DNA of 64,000 nt from Chloroflexi bacterium UBA5189. Its GTDB lineage: Bacteria; Chloroflexota; Limnocylindria; Limnocylindrales; CSP1-4. The translations under genes were made by a program, and so were the position numbers. This document shows, piece by piece, positions 18,405-26,107 of the stretch (position 1 is its first letter; every line of letters begins with the position of its first letter). The DNA lies in assembly GCA_002413045.1 (NCBI GenBank), contig DHWF01000028.1, positions 34,892 through 98,891 of the forward strand, in the 5' to 3' direction. Below the pieces are notes generated by a model. The model had not been told where the DNA came from. It did no database searches and was given only the letters and a program-made list of their open reading frames with translations.

Positions 18405-19291
18405 TCGCGGGACCGGTGGCGATCACCGGTGCCAAAGGCCGGCTAGGCCGGGCGCTGGTTGGGGCACTTACCCAAATGGGCGTCGAGGTCCGACCGTGGA
18501 GCAGACCCGAATTCGACCTCGACAAGACGTCCGCAGCGGATGCCCTCCTGGAGCGTGACGGTCCGACTGTCGTCGTTCACGGCGCCGCCTGGACCGATGT
18601 GGACGGCTGCGCTCGCGAGCCGGCGCTGGCTCGTCGCCGAAACAGCGACGCCGTGGCTGAACTAGCCGCGTCGTGTCGTTCGAGCGGCGTCTCGCTCGTG
18701 CTCGTGTCGACCAACGAAGTGTTCGACGGCAGCCGCACCGATGGGGCCGGATACGCCGTTGATGACGTGGCCCGACCGATCAACGAATACGGCGCGAGCA
18801 AGCTAGCTGGAGAGCAAGCGGCTGCGGCGGCCTATCGGGATGCGGTGGCGGAGAAGCTGTGGATCGTGCGGACCTCCTGGCTCTATGGACCTCCGGGGGC
18901 CGATTTCCCGCACAAGATCGTGGCCGCCGCGAAGCGAGTGCCCGTCGGCGAATCACTCCGGGTCGTGGCGGACGAGTTCGGGTCGCCGACGTACACCGAG
19001 GACCTTGCGCCAGCGGTACTCGCGCTCATATCAGGCGAGACCCCCGGCGGCACCTACCACCTTGTCAATGCCGGGCATACGTCACGTGCCGGATGGGCGG
19101 AGCGCATCCTCGCCGCGGAGCGGCTCGCGGTACCCATTGACCGCATCAGCCAGCGCGAGTTCCACCGTGCCTCGAGCCCACCTGCGTGGGGAGTTCTCGA
19201 CGCATCGTTGGCCGCATCCCTCGGCGTCGCTTTACGGCCTTGGGAAGACGCGGCCGATGACTACCTGCTGCGGAGTAGGGCGTCGCGTTGA
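18401..19291 (+). CDS. rmlD: dTDP-4-dehydrorhamnose reductase
   Basis: Last step of dTDP-L-rhamnose synthesis, NAD(P)H-dependent. 296 residues. Visible motifs are TGAKGRLGRAL at the N-terminus, VVHGAAWTDVDGCA, the STNEVFDGS loop, YGASKLAGE with the catalytic Tyr and Lys, and RTSWLYGPPGADFPHKI. Its 3' end runs 31 bases into the 3' end of rmlC on the other strand, so transcripts of the two genes would be complementary there. Confidence 0.92.
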   Translation: MIAGPVAITGAKGRLGRALVGALTQMGVEVRPWSRPEFDLDKTSAADALLERDGPTVVVHGAAWTDVDGCAREPALARRRNSDAVAELAASCRSSGVSLVLVSTNEVFDGSRTDGAGYAVDDVARPINEYGASKLAGEQAAAAAYRDAVAEKLWIVRTSWLYGPPGADFPHKIVAAAKRVPVGESLRVVADEFGSPTYTEDLAPAVLALISGETPGGTYHLVNAGHTSRAGWAERILAAERLAVPIDRISQREFHRASSPPAWGVLDASLAASLGVALRPWEDAADDYLLRSRASR

Positions 19292-19821
19292 TTCGCGGCC
19301 TCGATCGCGGTTTCGACTGAGGGGTTCGACGCATCGCGACTCGAAACGATCGGATCCGAGATCGGCCAGCTGAGACCGACGGCAGGATCTGACCATCCAA
19401 AGCCGTGTTCGTCGGTTCCGTCGTACTCGTTGGTCACGAGGTACAGAAGCTCCAGCGCCTCCATCGCGAGAAACCCATGAGCGACTCTTTTCGGGATCAG
19501 AACCGATCCTCCCGCGGTCAGTTCGAACTCCTCGGTTGGCAGGGCGCCGCCGCGCCCGTCAATTCGAACCCGCAGGTCCACCAAAGCGACCGACGCTCTC
19601 CCGCTGAGCACGATCCAGAGATCCAGCTGACGATCGTGAAAGTGCATGCCGCGGAGGACGCGAGGCTGCGAACGGGAAAGATTCGCCTGGCGGAAGGTCG
19701 CTCCGGCAGCGTCCGTTGCGCTTGCCCGCCAGAGCTCCATGAATGCGCCCCGCTCATCGCCAATCGGGTTCAGTTGGGCTCGAACGACGCCGCTGATGTT
19801 CCCCCCTCCCGATTCGGTCAT
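19261..19821 (-). CDS. rmlC: dTDP-4-dehydrorhamnose 3,5-epimerase (RmlC-like cupin)
   Basis: 186 residues in a cupin fold. The motif RVLRGMHFH is at 54-62, with His60 the expected catalytic base; the residue usually Gln at the end of this motif is His62. VLIPKRVAHGFLAMEALELLYLVTNEY contains the second conserved half (109-133) and is followed by FGWSDPAVGLSWP. The open frame extends upstream, but the ATG at 19819-19821 overlaps the stop of the sugar transferase by four bases and starts the cupin correctly. It supplies the step missing from rmlABD. The sequence is less canonical than the other rml genes, so a related 3,5-epimerase is possible. Confidence 0.85.
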   Translation of the reverse strand: MTESGGGNISGVVRAQLNPIGDERGAFMELWRASATDAAGATFRQANLSRSQPRVLRGMHFHDRQLDLWIVLSGRASVALVDLRVRIDGRGGALPTEEFELTAGGSVLIPKRVAHGFLAMEALELLYLVTNEYDGTDEHGFGWSDPAVGLSWPISDPIVSSRDASNPSVETAIEAANQRDALLRSR

Positions 19822-21215
19822 CGACCGTTCAATGCCGCCGGCAGGGTACGAGCCAGGATCTTGATGTCCAACCAGAGTGACCATCGGTCGATGTAGGAAA
19901 GGTCGAGCTGGGCCCACATGTCGAAGCTGGCGGAGCGGCGGGCGGAGACCTGCCAGAGGCCGGTGATGCCGGGCTTCATCGAGAGTCGACGCCGATGCCA
20001 CAGGTCGTAGGTGTCGACCTCGCGGGGGAGCGCCGGGCGCGGGCCGACCAGGGACATGTCGCCGCGGAGCACGTTCCAGAGCTGCGGCAGCTCGTCCAGC
20101 GAGGTGCGGCGCAGGAACCCGCCGGAGCGGGTGACTCGAGGGTCGGCGGTCATCTTGAAGGCCTGGCCGGCGACCTCCGACTTGGCCATGAGCGCCTCGA
20201 GCCGAAACTCGGCGTCGACCGACATCGTCCGGAACTTGAGCATCGCGAACTTGCGCCCGTGGAGGCCGGTCCGAACCTGGTGGAACACGACGGGCGATCC
20301 GTCGCGGAGGCGGATCCACAGCGCGATGCCGAGCAGGATCGGCGACCCGACGATGAGCGCGAGCCCGGACACGGCGATGTCGAAGGCGCGCTTGACGACC
20401 AGGGCGACGAGCCGGTCCGGACCGCTGACGAGCGAGTAGACCGGCGTCCCGTCAAGGTCCTCGAAGCGGCCGGCGGCGAACGCCCGGTCCAGCATGTCCA
20501 CCGGCACCCGGACGATCTTGCCCTCCTCCTCGCACAGGTGGGCGATCGCGTTGACGCGCTCCCATTGGCTGAACGGCAGGCAGATCGCGACCTCGTCGAC
20601 GACCTCGGCGTGGAGGAGCGACTCGATCATGTCGACCGGTCCCAGGTGCTTCCACTTGGCCGGCAGCTTGTGCGCCTCGTCGTCGACGAAGCCGAGGACG
20701 CTCAGTCCGAGCTCGCGATGGCCCTCGAGCTTCGTGGCGAAGGCCTGGCCGCGGGCGCCTTCGCCCACGACGAGCACGTAGCGGACGTTGTAGCCACGCG
20801 CCCTAAGCCGCTCGAACACGAAGCGCATGGCCACGCGTGTGGCGAGCGTGAGCGCCCATTGGGACGGGAACAACGCGATCAGGAAGAGCCGGCTGACGTC
20901 GGGCAACTTGAAGGCAAACAGGACGGTACCGGTGATCAGTCCGAGGATGATGGTCGCCCGGAGGATGGCGAGCGCCTCGCTTCGGATCGACCAGCGCGCT
21001 CTCGGCCGGTACAGGCCGTGCAGCCACAGGATGACCACCCACGTCGCCGCGTACCCGGCGGCGACGAGCGCCGGCTGATCGACTAGGGGACGCCAGACGG
21101 CCAGCCAGTTATCCCCGAAGCGGGCGATGGAGAGCACGGCGAGCAGCACGAATGCGAGGCCCGCATCGGCGAGCATCAGGAGCGTGCGGAACCCCGACGC
21201 GTGTCTGCGAAGCAT
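19818..21215 (-). CDS. Polyprenyl-phosphate sugar-1-phosphate transferase (WbaP/WcaJ-like)
   Basis: Initiates glycan synthesis by moving a sugar-1-phosphate from a nucleotide sugar to undecaprenyl phosphate. About 465 residues: four N-terminal membrane helices (residues about 10-150), a nucleotide-binding-like domain (VLVVGEGARG, LGFVDDE), one membrane hairpin (ALIVGSPILLGIALWI), then the catalytic domain with HQVRTGLHGRKFAMLKFRTM, RRTSLDELPQLWNVLRGDMSLVGPRP and PGITGLWQVSARR. The frame extends far upstream, but the ATG at 21215 is just before helix one and 8 bases after a TAGGCT -10 box. It is translationally coupled to rmlC. Confidence 0.92.
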   Translation of the reverse strand: MLRRHASGFRTLLMLADAGLAFVLLAVLSIARFGDNWLAVWRPLVDQPALVAAGYAATWVVILWLHGLYRPRARWSIRSEALAILRATIILGLITGTVLFAFKLPDVSRLFLIALFPSQWALTLATRVAMRFVFERLRARGYNVRYVLVVGEGARGQAFATKLEGHRELGLSVLGFVDDEAHKLPAKWKHLGPVDMIESLLHAEVVDEVAICLPFSQWERVNAIAHLCEEEGKIVRVPVDMLDRAFAAGRFEDLDGTPVYSLVSGPDRLVALVVKRAFDIAVSGLALIVGSPILLGIALWIRLRDGSPVVFHQVRTGLHGRKFAMLKFRTMSVDAEFRLEALMAKSEVAGQAFKMTADPRVTRSGGFLRRTSLDELPQLWNVLRGDMSLVGPRPALPREVDTYDLWHRRRLSMKPGITGLWQVSARRSASFDMWAQLDLSYIDRWSLWLDIKILARTLPAALNGR

Positions 21216-21320
21216 CCCCGGCAGCCTATGGGTGGTGGTGCGTTCCGGCAATGGTACCGGGGGCCTATGGGCGCCCCAGCGCCGCATGCTACCGTCCGGC
21301 GGCGTGAACTCGATGATCGG

Positions 21321-22547
21321 ATGAGCTCGGTCTACGGGCTCCGCCTGCTCGGCAAGCCACGGGTCCGCATCACGATCGTCGTGCTGGTCGCGGTGATCGT
21401 TGTCGCCTATCGGGCGTACCAGCTGGCCTACCTCACGACGCAGCCCCAATGGGGCTACGACCTGTCGTTCTACTGGACGGCGGCGCAGCACCTGATCCAC
21501 GGCGAGCCGATCTACTCGCTGGCACAGCTCAGCGGCCCGTATGCGCCGCAGGGCCAGGACGGGTTCCTCTATCCGCCGCCGTTCGCGGCCCTGATGATCC
21601 CGCTCGCCGCGCTGACGCCCGACGCACGCGCCGCCGAGTGGATCTGGAGCGCGCTCGGCGCTGCGATCCTCGTGATCACGGTCCTGGGGCTCGTCCGCTC
21701 CGAGGAGCTCGGCGAGCGGTTCTCGATGCTGGGTGGCCGCGGCCGCTGGTTGCTGGTCGCGGCCGCGTTCGCGTTCCCGCCCGTCATCGGCGAGCTGTCG
21801 ATCGGCAACGTGCACCTCCTCCTGATGGGCCTGTTCACCCTGGCGTGGCTGGGCATCCGACGAGGTGACCGGACAGGCGACGCGATGGCCGGGATCGGGC
21901 TGGGCGTGGCCGCGGTGATCAAGGTGTTTCCGGGTGTGCTGTTGGTGTGGCTGCTTGCGACGCGGCGCTACCGCGCGGCAGTGGCGATGGTGGCCGCCGC
22001 CTTGGCGCTCGTGGTCGTCACGCTGCCGTTCACGGGGATCGAGCCGTGGCTCCAATACCCACGCGTCCTCGGGAACCTCTCCGCGGTGTACGACACGACG
22101 GACACGATCTCACCGGCGATCTGGCTCGCCCCGTATCTCGGGTTCACCACGGCCAGGTGGCTCGTTCTTGGGCTCGGGGTGGTTCTGGTCGTGTGGTCGG
22201 CGCGCCGCAGTGGCCGAGAGGCCGTGCCTGCCATCAGCTTCGCGACGGCCGTGGTGGTCTCGGTGCTCATCGCCCCCAACATCTTCCATCACTACCTGGC
22301 GATCTTCGTGCTCCCGCTGATCCTTGGCCTGGCGGCCGGGGTCCCACTCCGCTGGCTCGCGCTTGCGTACCTGCTCATGTCCGGCGGCCAGCAGCCTGCG
22401 TTCGGCGAGTTCGCGTGGATCGTCAACCGGGTGCTGCCGACGGCGGGGGCGCTCGTGCTGCTCGCATCGTTGGCCCTGACGCGTCGGCCCGCGGAGGCCG
22501 CGTCACCGGCCGGTACACTCCGCGGCGATGCCGTCGCCCATCGGTAG
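21321..22547 (+). CDS. Polytopic GT87-like glycosyltransferase (DUF2029)
   Basis: 408 residues with about ten hydrophobic segments. The first periplasmic loop carries WGYDLSFYWTAAQHLIHGEPIY, whose Asp is the expected catalytic base of GT-C enzymes, and then LYPPPFAALMIPLA, both typical of GT87 polyprenyl-phosphate-mannose-dependent transferases such as PimE. It should transfer a sugar from a lipid-phosphate donor on the outer face of the membrane. The ATG at 21321 is chosen over upstream in-frame starts because the first helix follows it. Confidence 0.8.
   Translation: MSSVYGLRLLGKPRVRITIVVLVAVIVVAYRAYQLAYLTTQPQWGYDLSFYWTAAQHLIHGEPIYSLAQLSGPYAPQGQDGFLYPPPFAALMIPLAALTPDARAAEWIWSALGAAILVITVLGLVRSEELGERFSMLGGRGRWLLVAAAFAFPPVIGELSIGNVHLLLMGLFTLAWLGIRRGDRTGDAMAGIGLGVAAVIKVFPGVLLVWLLATRRYRAAVAMVAAALALVVVTLPFTGIEPWLQYPRVLGNLSAVYDTTDTISPAIWLAPYLGFTTARWLVLGLGVVLVVWSARRSGREAVPAISFATAVVVSVLIAPNIFHHYLAIFVLPLILGLAAGVPLRWLALAYLLMSGGQQPAFGEFAWIVNRVLPTAGALVLLASLALTRRPAEAASPAGTLRGDAVAHR
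22514..22519 (+). promoter_or_regulatory. -10 box for leaderless start of the ALG5-like gene
   Basis: TACACT ends 9 bases before the ATG at 22528 and lies inside the preceding coding region. Spacing fits transcription that begins at or next to the start codon. Confidence 0.45.
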
Positions 22548-23289
22548 CGCTCCGACCAGCCTGACGCTCGTGCTGCCGGCCTACAACGAGGCGAAGCGCA
22601 TCGGGCCCGCGCTCGACGACCTCATGGCCTACCTGCGCACGCGCCCCGCCGACCTGCCGGTCACCGAGGTCCTCGTCGTCGACGACGGCAGCTCCGACGA
22701 CACCGCCGCCCTGGTCGCCGCCCGACCCGAGGTGGTCGACGGGCAGCTGCGGGTCATGACGGTGCCGCACGCGGGCAAGGGCGCGGCCGTGAAGGCGGGC
22801 ATGCTCGCGGCCACGGGCGACCTCGTCGTCTTTGCCGATGCCGACATGGCGCCCCCGCCCGCCGAGCTCGTGAAGCTCGTGGCGGCGCTGGGGTCCGCCG
22901 ATGTGGCGCTCGGCAGCCGGATCCAGCCCGACGGCACCGACATGCGCGCCTCGCAGCCGCGCTATCGGCGCTTCCTTGGCGGGGTGTTCCACACGCTCGC
23001 TTCGGTGTGGGTCGTCGGCAACGTCAAGGACACGCAGGCGGGATTCAAGGGGTTCACCCGCGAGGCGGCGCACGACCTGTTCGCGCGGCAGCAGGTGACG
23101 TCGATCGTGTTCGATGTCGAGCTCGTCCATCTCGCCCGCCGGCGTGGCTACAGGATCGCGATCGTGCCGATCCGCTGGGAGGACGTCCGCGGCTCACGTA
23201 TGCGCCCCGGCCCGAGGCTCGCCCTCCGCGTCGCCTGGGACCTCTTCCGAATCCCGCTCCTGCACCGCGACGTCCGCCGACGGCCGTGA
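22528..23289 (+). CDS. Polyprenyl-phosphate sugar synthase (DPM1/ALG5-like GT2)
   Basis: Charges polyprenyl phosphate with a hexose (mannose or glucose) to make the donor used by GT-C enzymes. 253 residues. Motifs are LTLVLPAYNEAKRIGPAL, VVDDGSSDDT, GKGAAVKAGMLAATGD, the FADADMAPP metal site, and DTQAGFKGFTREAAHDLF, a hallmark of the ALG5/dolichyl-phosphate hexose synthase group. There are no C-terminal membrane helices. It is flanked by two GT87-like enzymes that would consume its product. It overlaps the upstream gene by 20 bases and has its own -10 box. Confidence 0.85.
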   Translation: MPSPIGSAPTSLTLVLPAYNEAKRIGPALDDLMAYLRTRPADLPVTEVLVVDDGSSDDTAALVAARPEVVDGQLRVMTVPHAGKGAAVKAGMLAATGDLVVFADADMAPPPAELVKLVAALGSADVALGSRIQPDGTDMRASQPRYRRFLGGVFHTLASVWVVGNVKDTQAGFKGFTREAAHDLFARQQVTSIVFDVELVHLARRRGYRIAIVPIRWEDVRGSRMRPGPRLALRVAWDLFRIPLLHRDVRRRP

Positions 23290-23301
23290 GCCGCCGGCAC
23301 C

Positions 23302-24474
23302 GTGGCGCATGAGCCGTCGCGCGTGAGCCGCCGGGCGGGCTACCTCCGCATCGGGTACGTCGTTGCGCTCGCCGCCGGGGTCCTCATCGCCGCGCTGTTC
23401 CTGTTCTCCGCCTGGTCGATCGGGACGCTCGGCTTCGACTACAAGGCGTACGACCTCGCTGTCGACCACCTCCTCGCCGGCCAGACCATGTACGACCCGA
23501 CGGTCCAGGAGACGGGTTCGTTCGGGCTGTTCTTCTACCCACCGCCGTTCGCGATCCTCGTGCTGCCGTTCGCGGTGTTGCCCGTGGACGTGGGCGTGGT
23601 CGCGTGGACGGTGTTCCTCGTAGTTGTCTCCGCGGTGGCCATCTGGGTTCTGCCGGTTCCGGTGCGGGTTCGATGGGCGGTCCTGCTGCTCGCGGTGCTG
23701 TCGTGGCCGCTCGTCTATGCGATCAAGCTGGGGCAGGTCGGGCCGATCATCCTGCTCACCTTCGCGCTGGGTTGGCGCTGGCTCGATCGGCCGTGGCGGC
23801 TCGGGGTCTCGGTGGCGATCGGGACGGTGATCAAGATCCAGCCGGCGCTCTTGATCGGGTGGGCGCTGGTCACGGGGCGGCGGCGGGCGGCGGTCGTGGC
23901 CGTTGCGGTTGTCGCCGTCATCGCCGCGGTTGCGACCGTCGTCGCGGGTCCTGCCGCGTGGTTCCAGGAGGCGGACCTCCTCGGCCGCGTCTCCAAGCCG
24001 ATCCTCACGCCCCACGCGTTCGGCATCGGCCGGCTGCTGTACGAGGCGGGCGTGCCGGAGTCAGTGGCTTTGGCCGTGCATGTGGCGAATCTCGCGTTGG
24101 TGGCTCTGGTGGCGGCGTTTGCCGTGTGGCGAGGGTCCGCTACTGGGTCGTACCTCGCGGTGGTGGTTGCCACGCAGTTCCTGTCGCCCGTGCTGTGGGA
24201 CCACTACGCGCTGATCCTGCTGCTCCCGGTCGCGTGGCTCCTCTCGCGCGGCCGCTGGTGGACCGCGTTGATCCCCCTCGCCACCGCGACGCCGCTCCTG
24301 CTGCTGCCCATTCCCGGTTCGGGCTGGGTCTACCCGGTCGTGTTCTGGGCTGCGCTGCTCGCGGTTACCTGGGAGGCCGTTCGGGATCGGCGCGCCTCGT
24401 TGGCCCCGGCGGCCCCGGTCGGCCCAAGCCGCCCTGCCGCGGACCCGAACCTCGGCCAGATGATCGCCGGGTGA
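23302..24474 (+). CDS. Polytopic GT87-like glycosyltransferase (DUF2029)
   Basis: 390 residues and about ten membrane helices. The catalytic loop FDYKAYDLAVDHLLAGQTMYDP and FFYPPPFAILVLPFAVLP repeat the pattern of the GT87-like gene at 21321. VIKIQPALLIGW and SPVLWDHYALILLLP are other family landmarks. The likely donor is a polyprenyl-phosphate sugar made by the neighbouring synthase. The GTG at 23302 is used, 12 bases after the previous stop. Its TGA lies at the left edge of an inverted-repeat element. Confidence 0.8.
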   Translation: MAHEPSRVSRRAGYLRIGYVVALAAGVLIAALFLFSAWSIGTLGFDYKAYDLAVDHLLAGQTMYDPTVQETGSFGLFFYPPPFAILVLPFAVLPVDVGVVAWTVFLVVVSAVAIWVLPVPVRVRWAVLLLAVLSWPLVYAIKLGQVGPIILLTFALGWRWLDRPWRLGVSVAIGTVIKIQPALLIGWALVTGRRRAAVVAVAVVAVIAAVATVVAGPAAWFQEADLLGRVSKPILTPHAFGIGRLLYEAGVPESVALAVHVANLALVALVAAFAVWRGSATGSYLAVVVATQFLSPVLWDHYALILLLPVAWLLSRGRWWTALIPLATATPLLLLPIPGSGWVYPVVFWAALLAVTWEAVRDRRASLAPAAPVGPSRPAADPNLGQMIAG

Positions 24475-24632
24475 TCTTTTTCAGGGGTTTTCGGGGCATT
24501 TGACCCTTCGGGGCGGCCGCGGGAGCTGTCGGCACGCACGAATCGTGCGCATGTGCCGGTTTCCACTCGGCCAAAGGAGTGCCCCGTGGGCGAGATCGCG
24601 TCGAAATGCCCTTCGAAACCCCCAGAAAGATC
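24473..24632. repeat. Imperfect long inverted repeat, element A
   Basis: The left arm at 24473-24502 begins GATCTTTTTCAGGGG; the right arm at 24602-24632, read on the minus strand, begins GATCTTTCTGGGGG. The arms stay similar for about 30 bases with small gaps. A shorter palindrome (GCACG-AAT-CGTGC) lies in the loop. Several blocks recur in the same order in the spacer near 34.2 kb (element B): TTCGGGGC then CATTTGACC, CGAGATCGCGT, GAAAT-GCCC and a GGGAGCT block. The 328-base spacer 24475-24802 holds this element and a -10 box, and no gene. Confidence 0.6.
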
Positions 24633-24790
24633 GCCACGCGATCATCGCCTGGCAATTCGCGGCCGAGGGAGCTCGCAGTGGCCGCGTGGGCCCTGATGAA
24701 GGCCGCCACGTGAACGGATCTGGCGCCGCGCCGCACGAAATGCATCGACATTGAGAGGTTGCGCAGGCAAGCAATCCTTCGATCTGGTGG

Positions 24791-24796
24791 TATCGT
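24791..24796 (+). promoter_or_regulatory. -10 box, leaderless start of the BioF2-like gene
   Basis: TATCGT ends 7 bases before the GTG at 24803, so the first transcribed base is about the start codon itself. No Shine-Dalgarno sequence is present. Confidence 0.45.
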
Positions 24797-24802
24797 GCTC
24801 GG

Positions 24803-26095
24803 GTGACCCCCTCGCTCCTTGCCGACCCCGAATGTGCGCGCCCGGCGCGCGCTGACCAGCCCGCCGGCGAAACCGAACCCCAGGACCGCGCCGCAACGGG
24901 CTCCGCGAACCCCGCGACTCCCCTCCGCGCCGAGCGACGCGCCTTCTCCGACATCGACGCCGCGACCTGGAACGAGCTCGCGTTCCTGAACCCGTACGCC
25001 ACGCCCTTCTCCACCTGGGCCTTTCATCGAGCGTGGTGGGACGCGTACGGCGCGAACGCGCACGACCAGACCGTCGTCGTGGTCGACCCGTCGGCGGCGG
25101 ACCCCGAGAAGCCCGTGGGGATCGTGCCGCTGATGGACCGCCACGTCGTCGAGCCGTCCGACGAGGCGACCCACACGATGCTCCGCCACGCGGACCACCT
25201 GCCGCTGACGCCCGTCGCCCCAACCGCGTGCGCGGTCTACTTCGGCGCGAGCTATCACGCCGACTACGCGACACTCCTCGCCCACCCGAACGACATGCCC
25301 CGCGCGGCCGCCGCGCTCGTGGATGCGCTCGCCCGCGACGCGGTGGCGCCCACGCCCAACCCCGACGACACCACCCACCTCGACCCGTGGGGCGCTGTCG
25401 ACATGCGCCGCCTTCGCCAGGCCGACCCGGCGACGGACGCGCTCGCGACCGCGTTCGGCACGCGCGGGATCGGCGAGGGCTGGACGCTCAACGTCGAGCG
25501 CGAGGACGTCTGCCCGGTCATTCGAATCCCGGATGGCGCCGATTTCGACGGCCTCCTCGCGACCCTCGACAAGAAGGAGCGCCACGAGATCCGCCGCAAG
25601 GTGCGCCGCGCCGAGGCGGCCGGTGCGTTGGAGCTCGTCGAGTCGATCGACCCGATCGCCGACCTCGACGCCTTCATCGACCTCCACCAGGCGCGCTGGG
25701 GCGACAGCGGCTTGTTCCCCGCGACCCCCGGCGGCGACCAGAGCCGGCGCTTCATCCGGCGCCTGTTCGAGCTGTTCGGGGAAGCGGCGACAACCCCCGG
25801 CCACCCGACCCTCCACCTTGCGTTCCTGACCGTCGCGGGCAAGCGGATCGCCGCGGAGATCCACTTCGAGACCGCTGGCTCGGTCATGTACTACAACGCC
25901 GGCGTCGATCCGGAAGCGCGCGAGCTGTCGCCGGGCGTCGTGCTGCTGGAGCGCCTCGTGCGGCGCGCCATCGAGCGCGGCAAGTGCCGGGTCGATCTGC
26001 TCAGGGGTGACGAGCCGTACAAGTACGAGTGGGGCGGCGTCGACGAACCGGTGCAGCGGATCCTGGTCCGCCGCGGCGCGAGGGCCGCCGCGTGA
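24803..26095 (+). CDS. BioF2-like GNAT acyl/peptidyl transferase (FemAB-type fold)
   Basis: 430 residues. The first 45 are low-complexity. A GNAT-like first half (AFLNPYATPFSTWAFHRAWWDAY) is followed by the BioF2-like core with DKKERHEIRRKVRRAEAAG near 258-276, then LHLAFLTVAGKRIAAEIHFE, MYYNAGVDPEARELSPGVVLL and a LRGDEPYKYEWG finish. This family sits in many exopolysaccharide loci, where it is thought to acylate a nucleotide sugar or the glycan. Start is GTG. Its stop lies in a 14-base tandem duplication shared with the next gene's start. Confidence 0.75.
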   Translation: MTPSLLADPECARPARADQPAGETEPQDRAATGSANPATPLRAERRAFSDIDAATWNELAFLNPYATPFSTWAFHRAWWDAYGANAHDQTVVVVDPSAADPEKPVGIVPLMDRHVVEPSDEATHTMLRHADHLPLTPVAPTACAVYFGASYHADYATLLAHPNDMPRAAAALVDALARDAVAPTPNPDDTTHLDPWGAVDMRRLRQADPATDALATAFGTRGIGEGWTLNVEREDVCPVIRIPDGADFDGLLATLDKKERHEIRRKVRRAEAAGALELVESIDPIADLDAFIDLHQARWGDSGLFPATPGGDQSRRFIRRLFELFGEAATTPGHPTLHLAFLTVAGKRIAAEIHFETAGSVMYYNAGVDPEARELSPGVVLLERLVRRAIERGKCRVDLLRGDEPYKYEWGGVDEPVQRILVRRGARAAA

Positions 26096-26107
26096 GGGCC
26101 GCCGCGT
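26080..26107 (+). repeat. Tandem 14-base duplication across a stop/start junction
   Basis: Two identical units GAGGGCCGCCGCGT sit at 26080-26093 and 26094-26107. Each ends in GT followed by GA, so there are two GTGA junctions. The first GTG (26092) would open a five-codon mini-cistron that ends at the TGA overlapping the second GTG. The simplest reading is a duplication of an original GTGA overlap. Confidence 0.7.
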
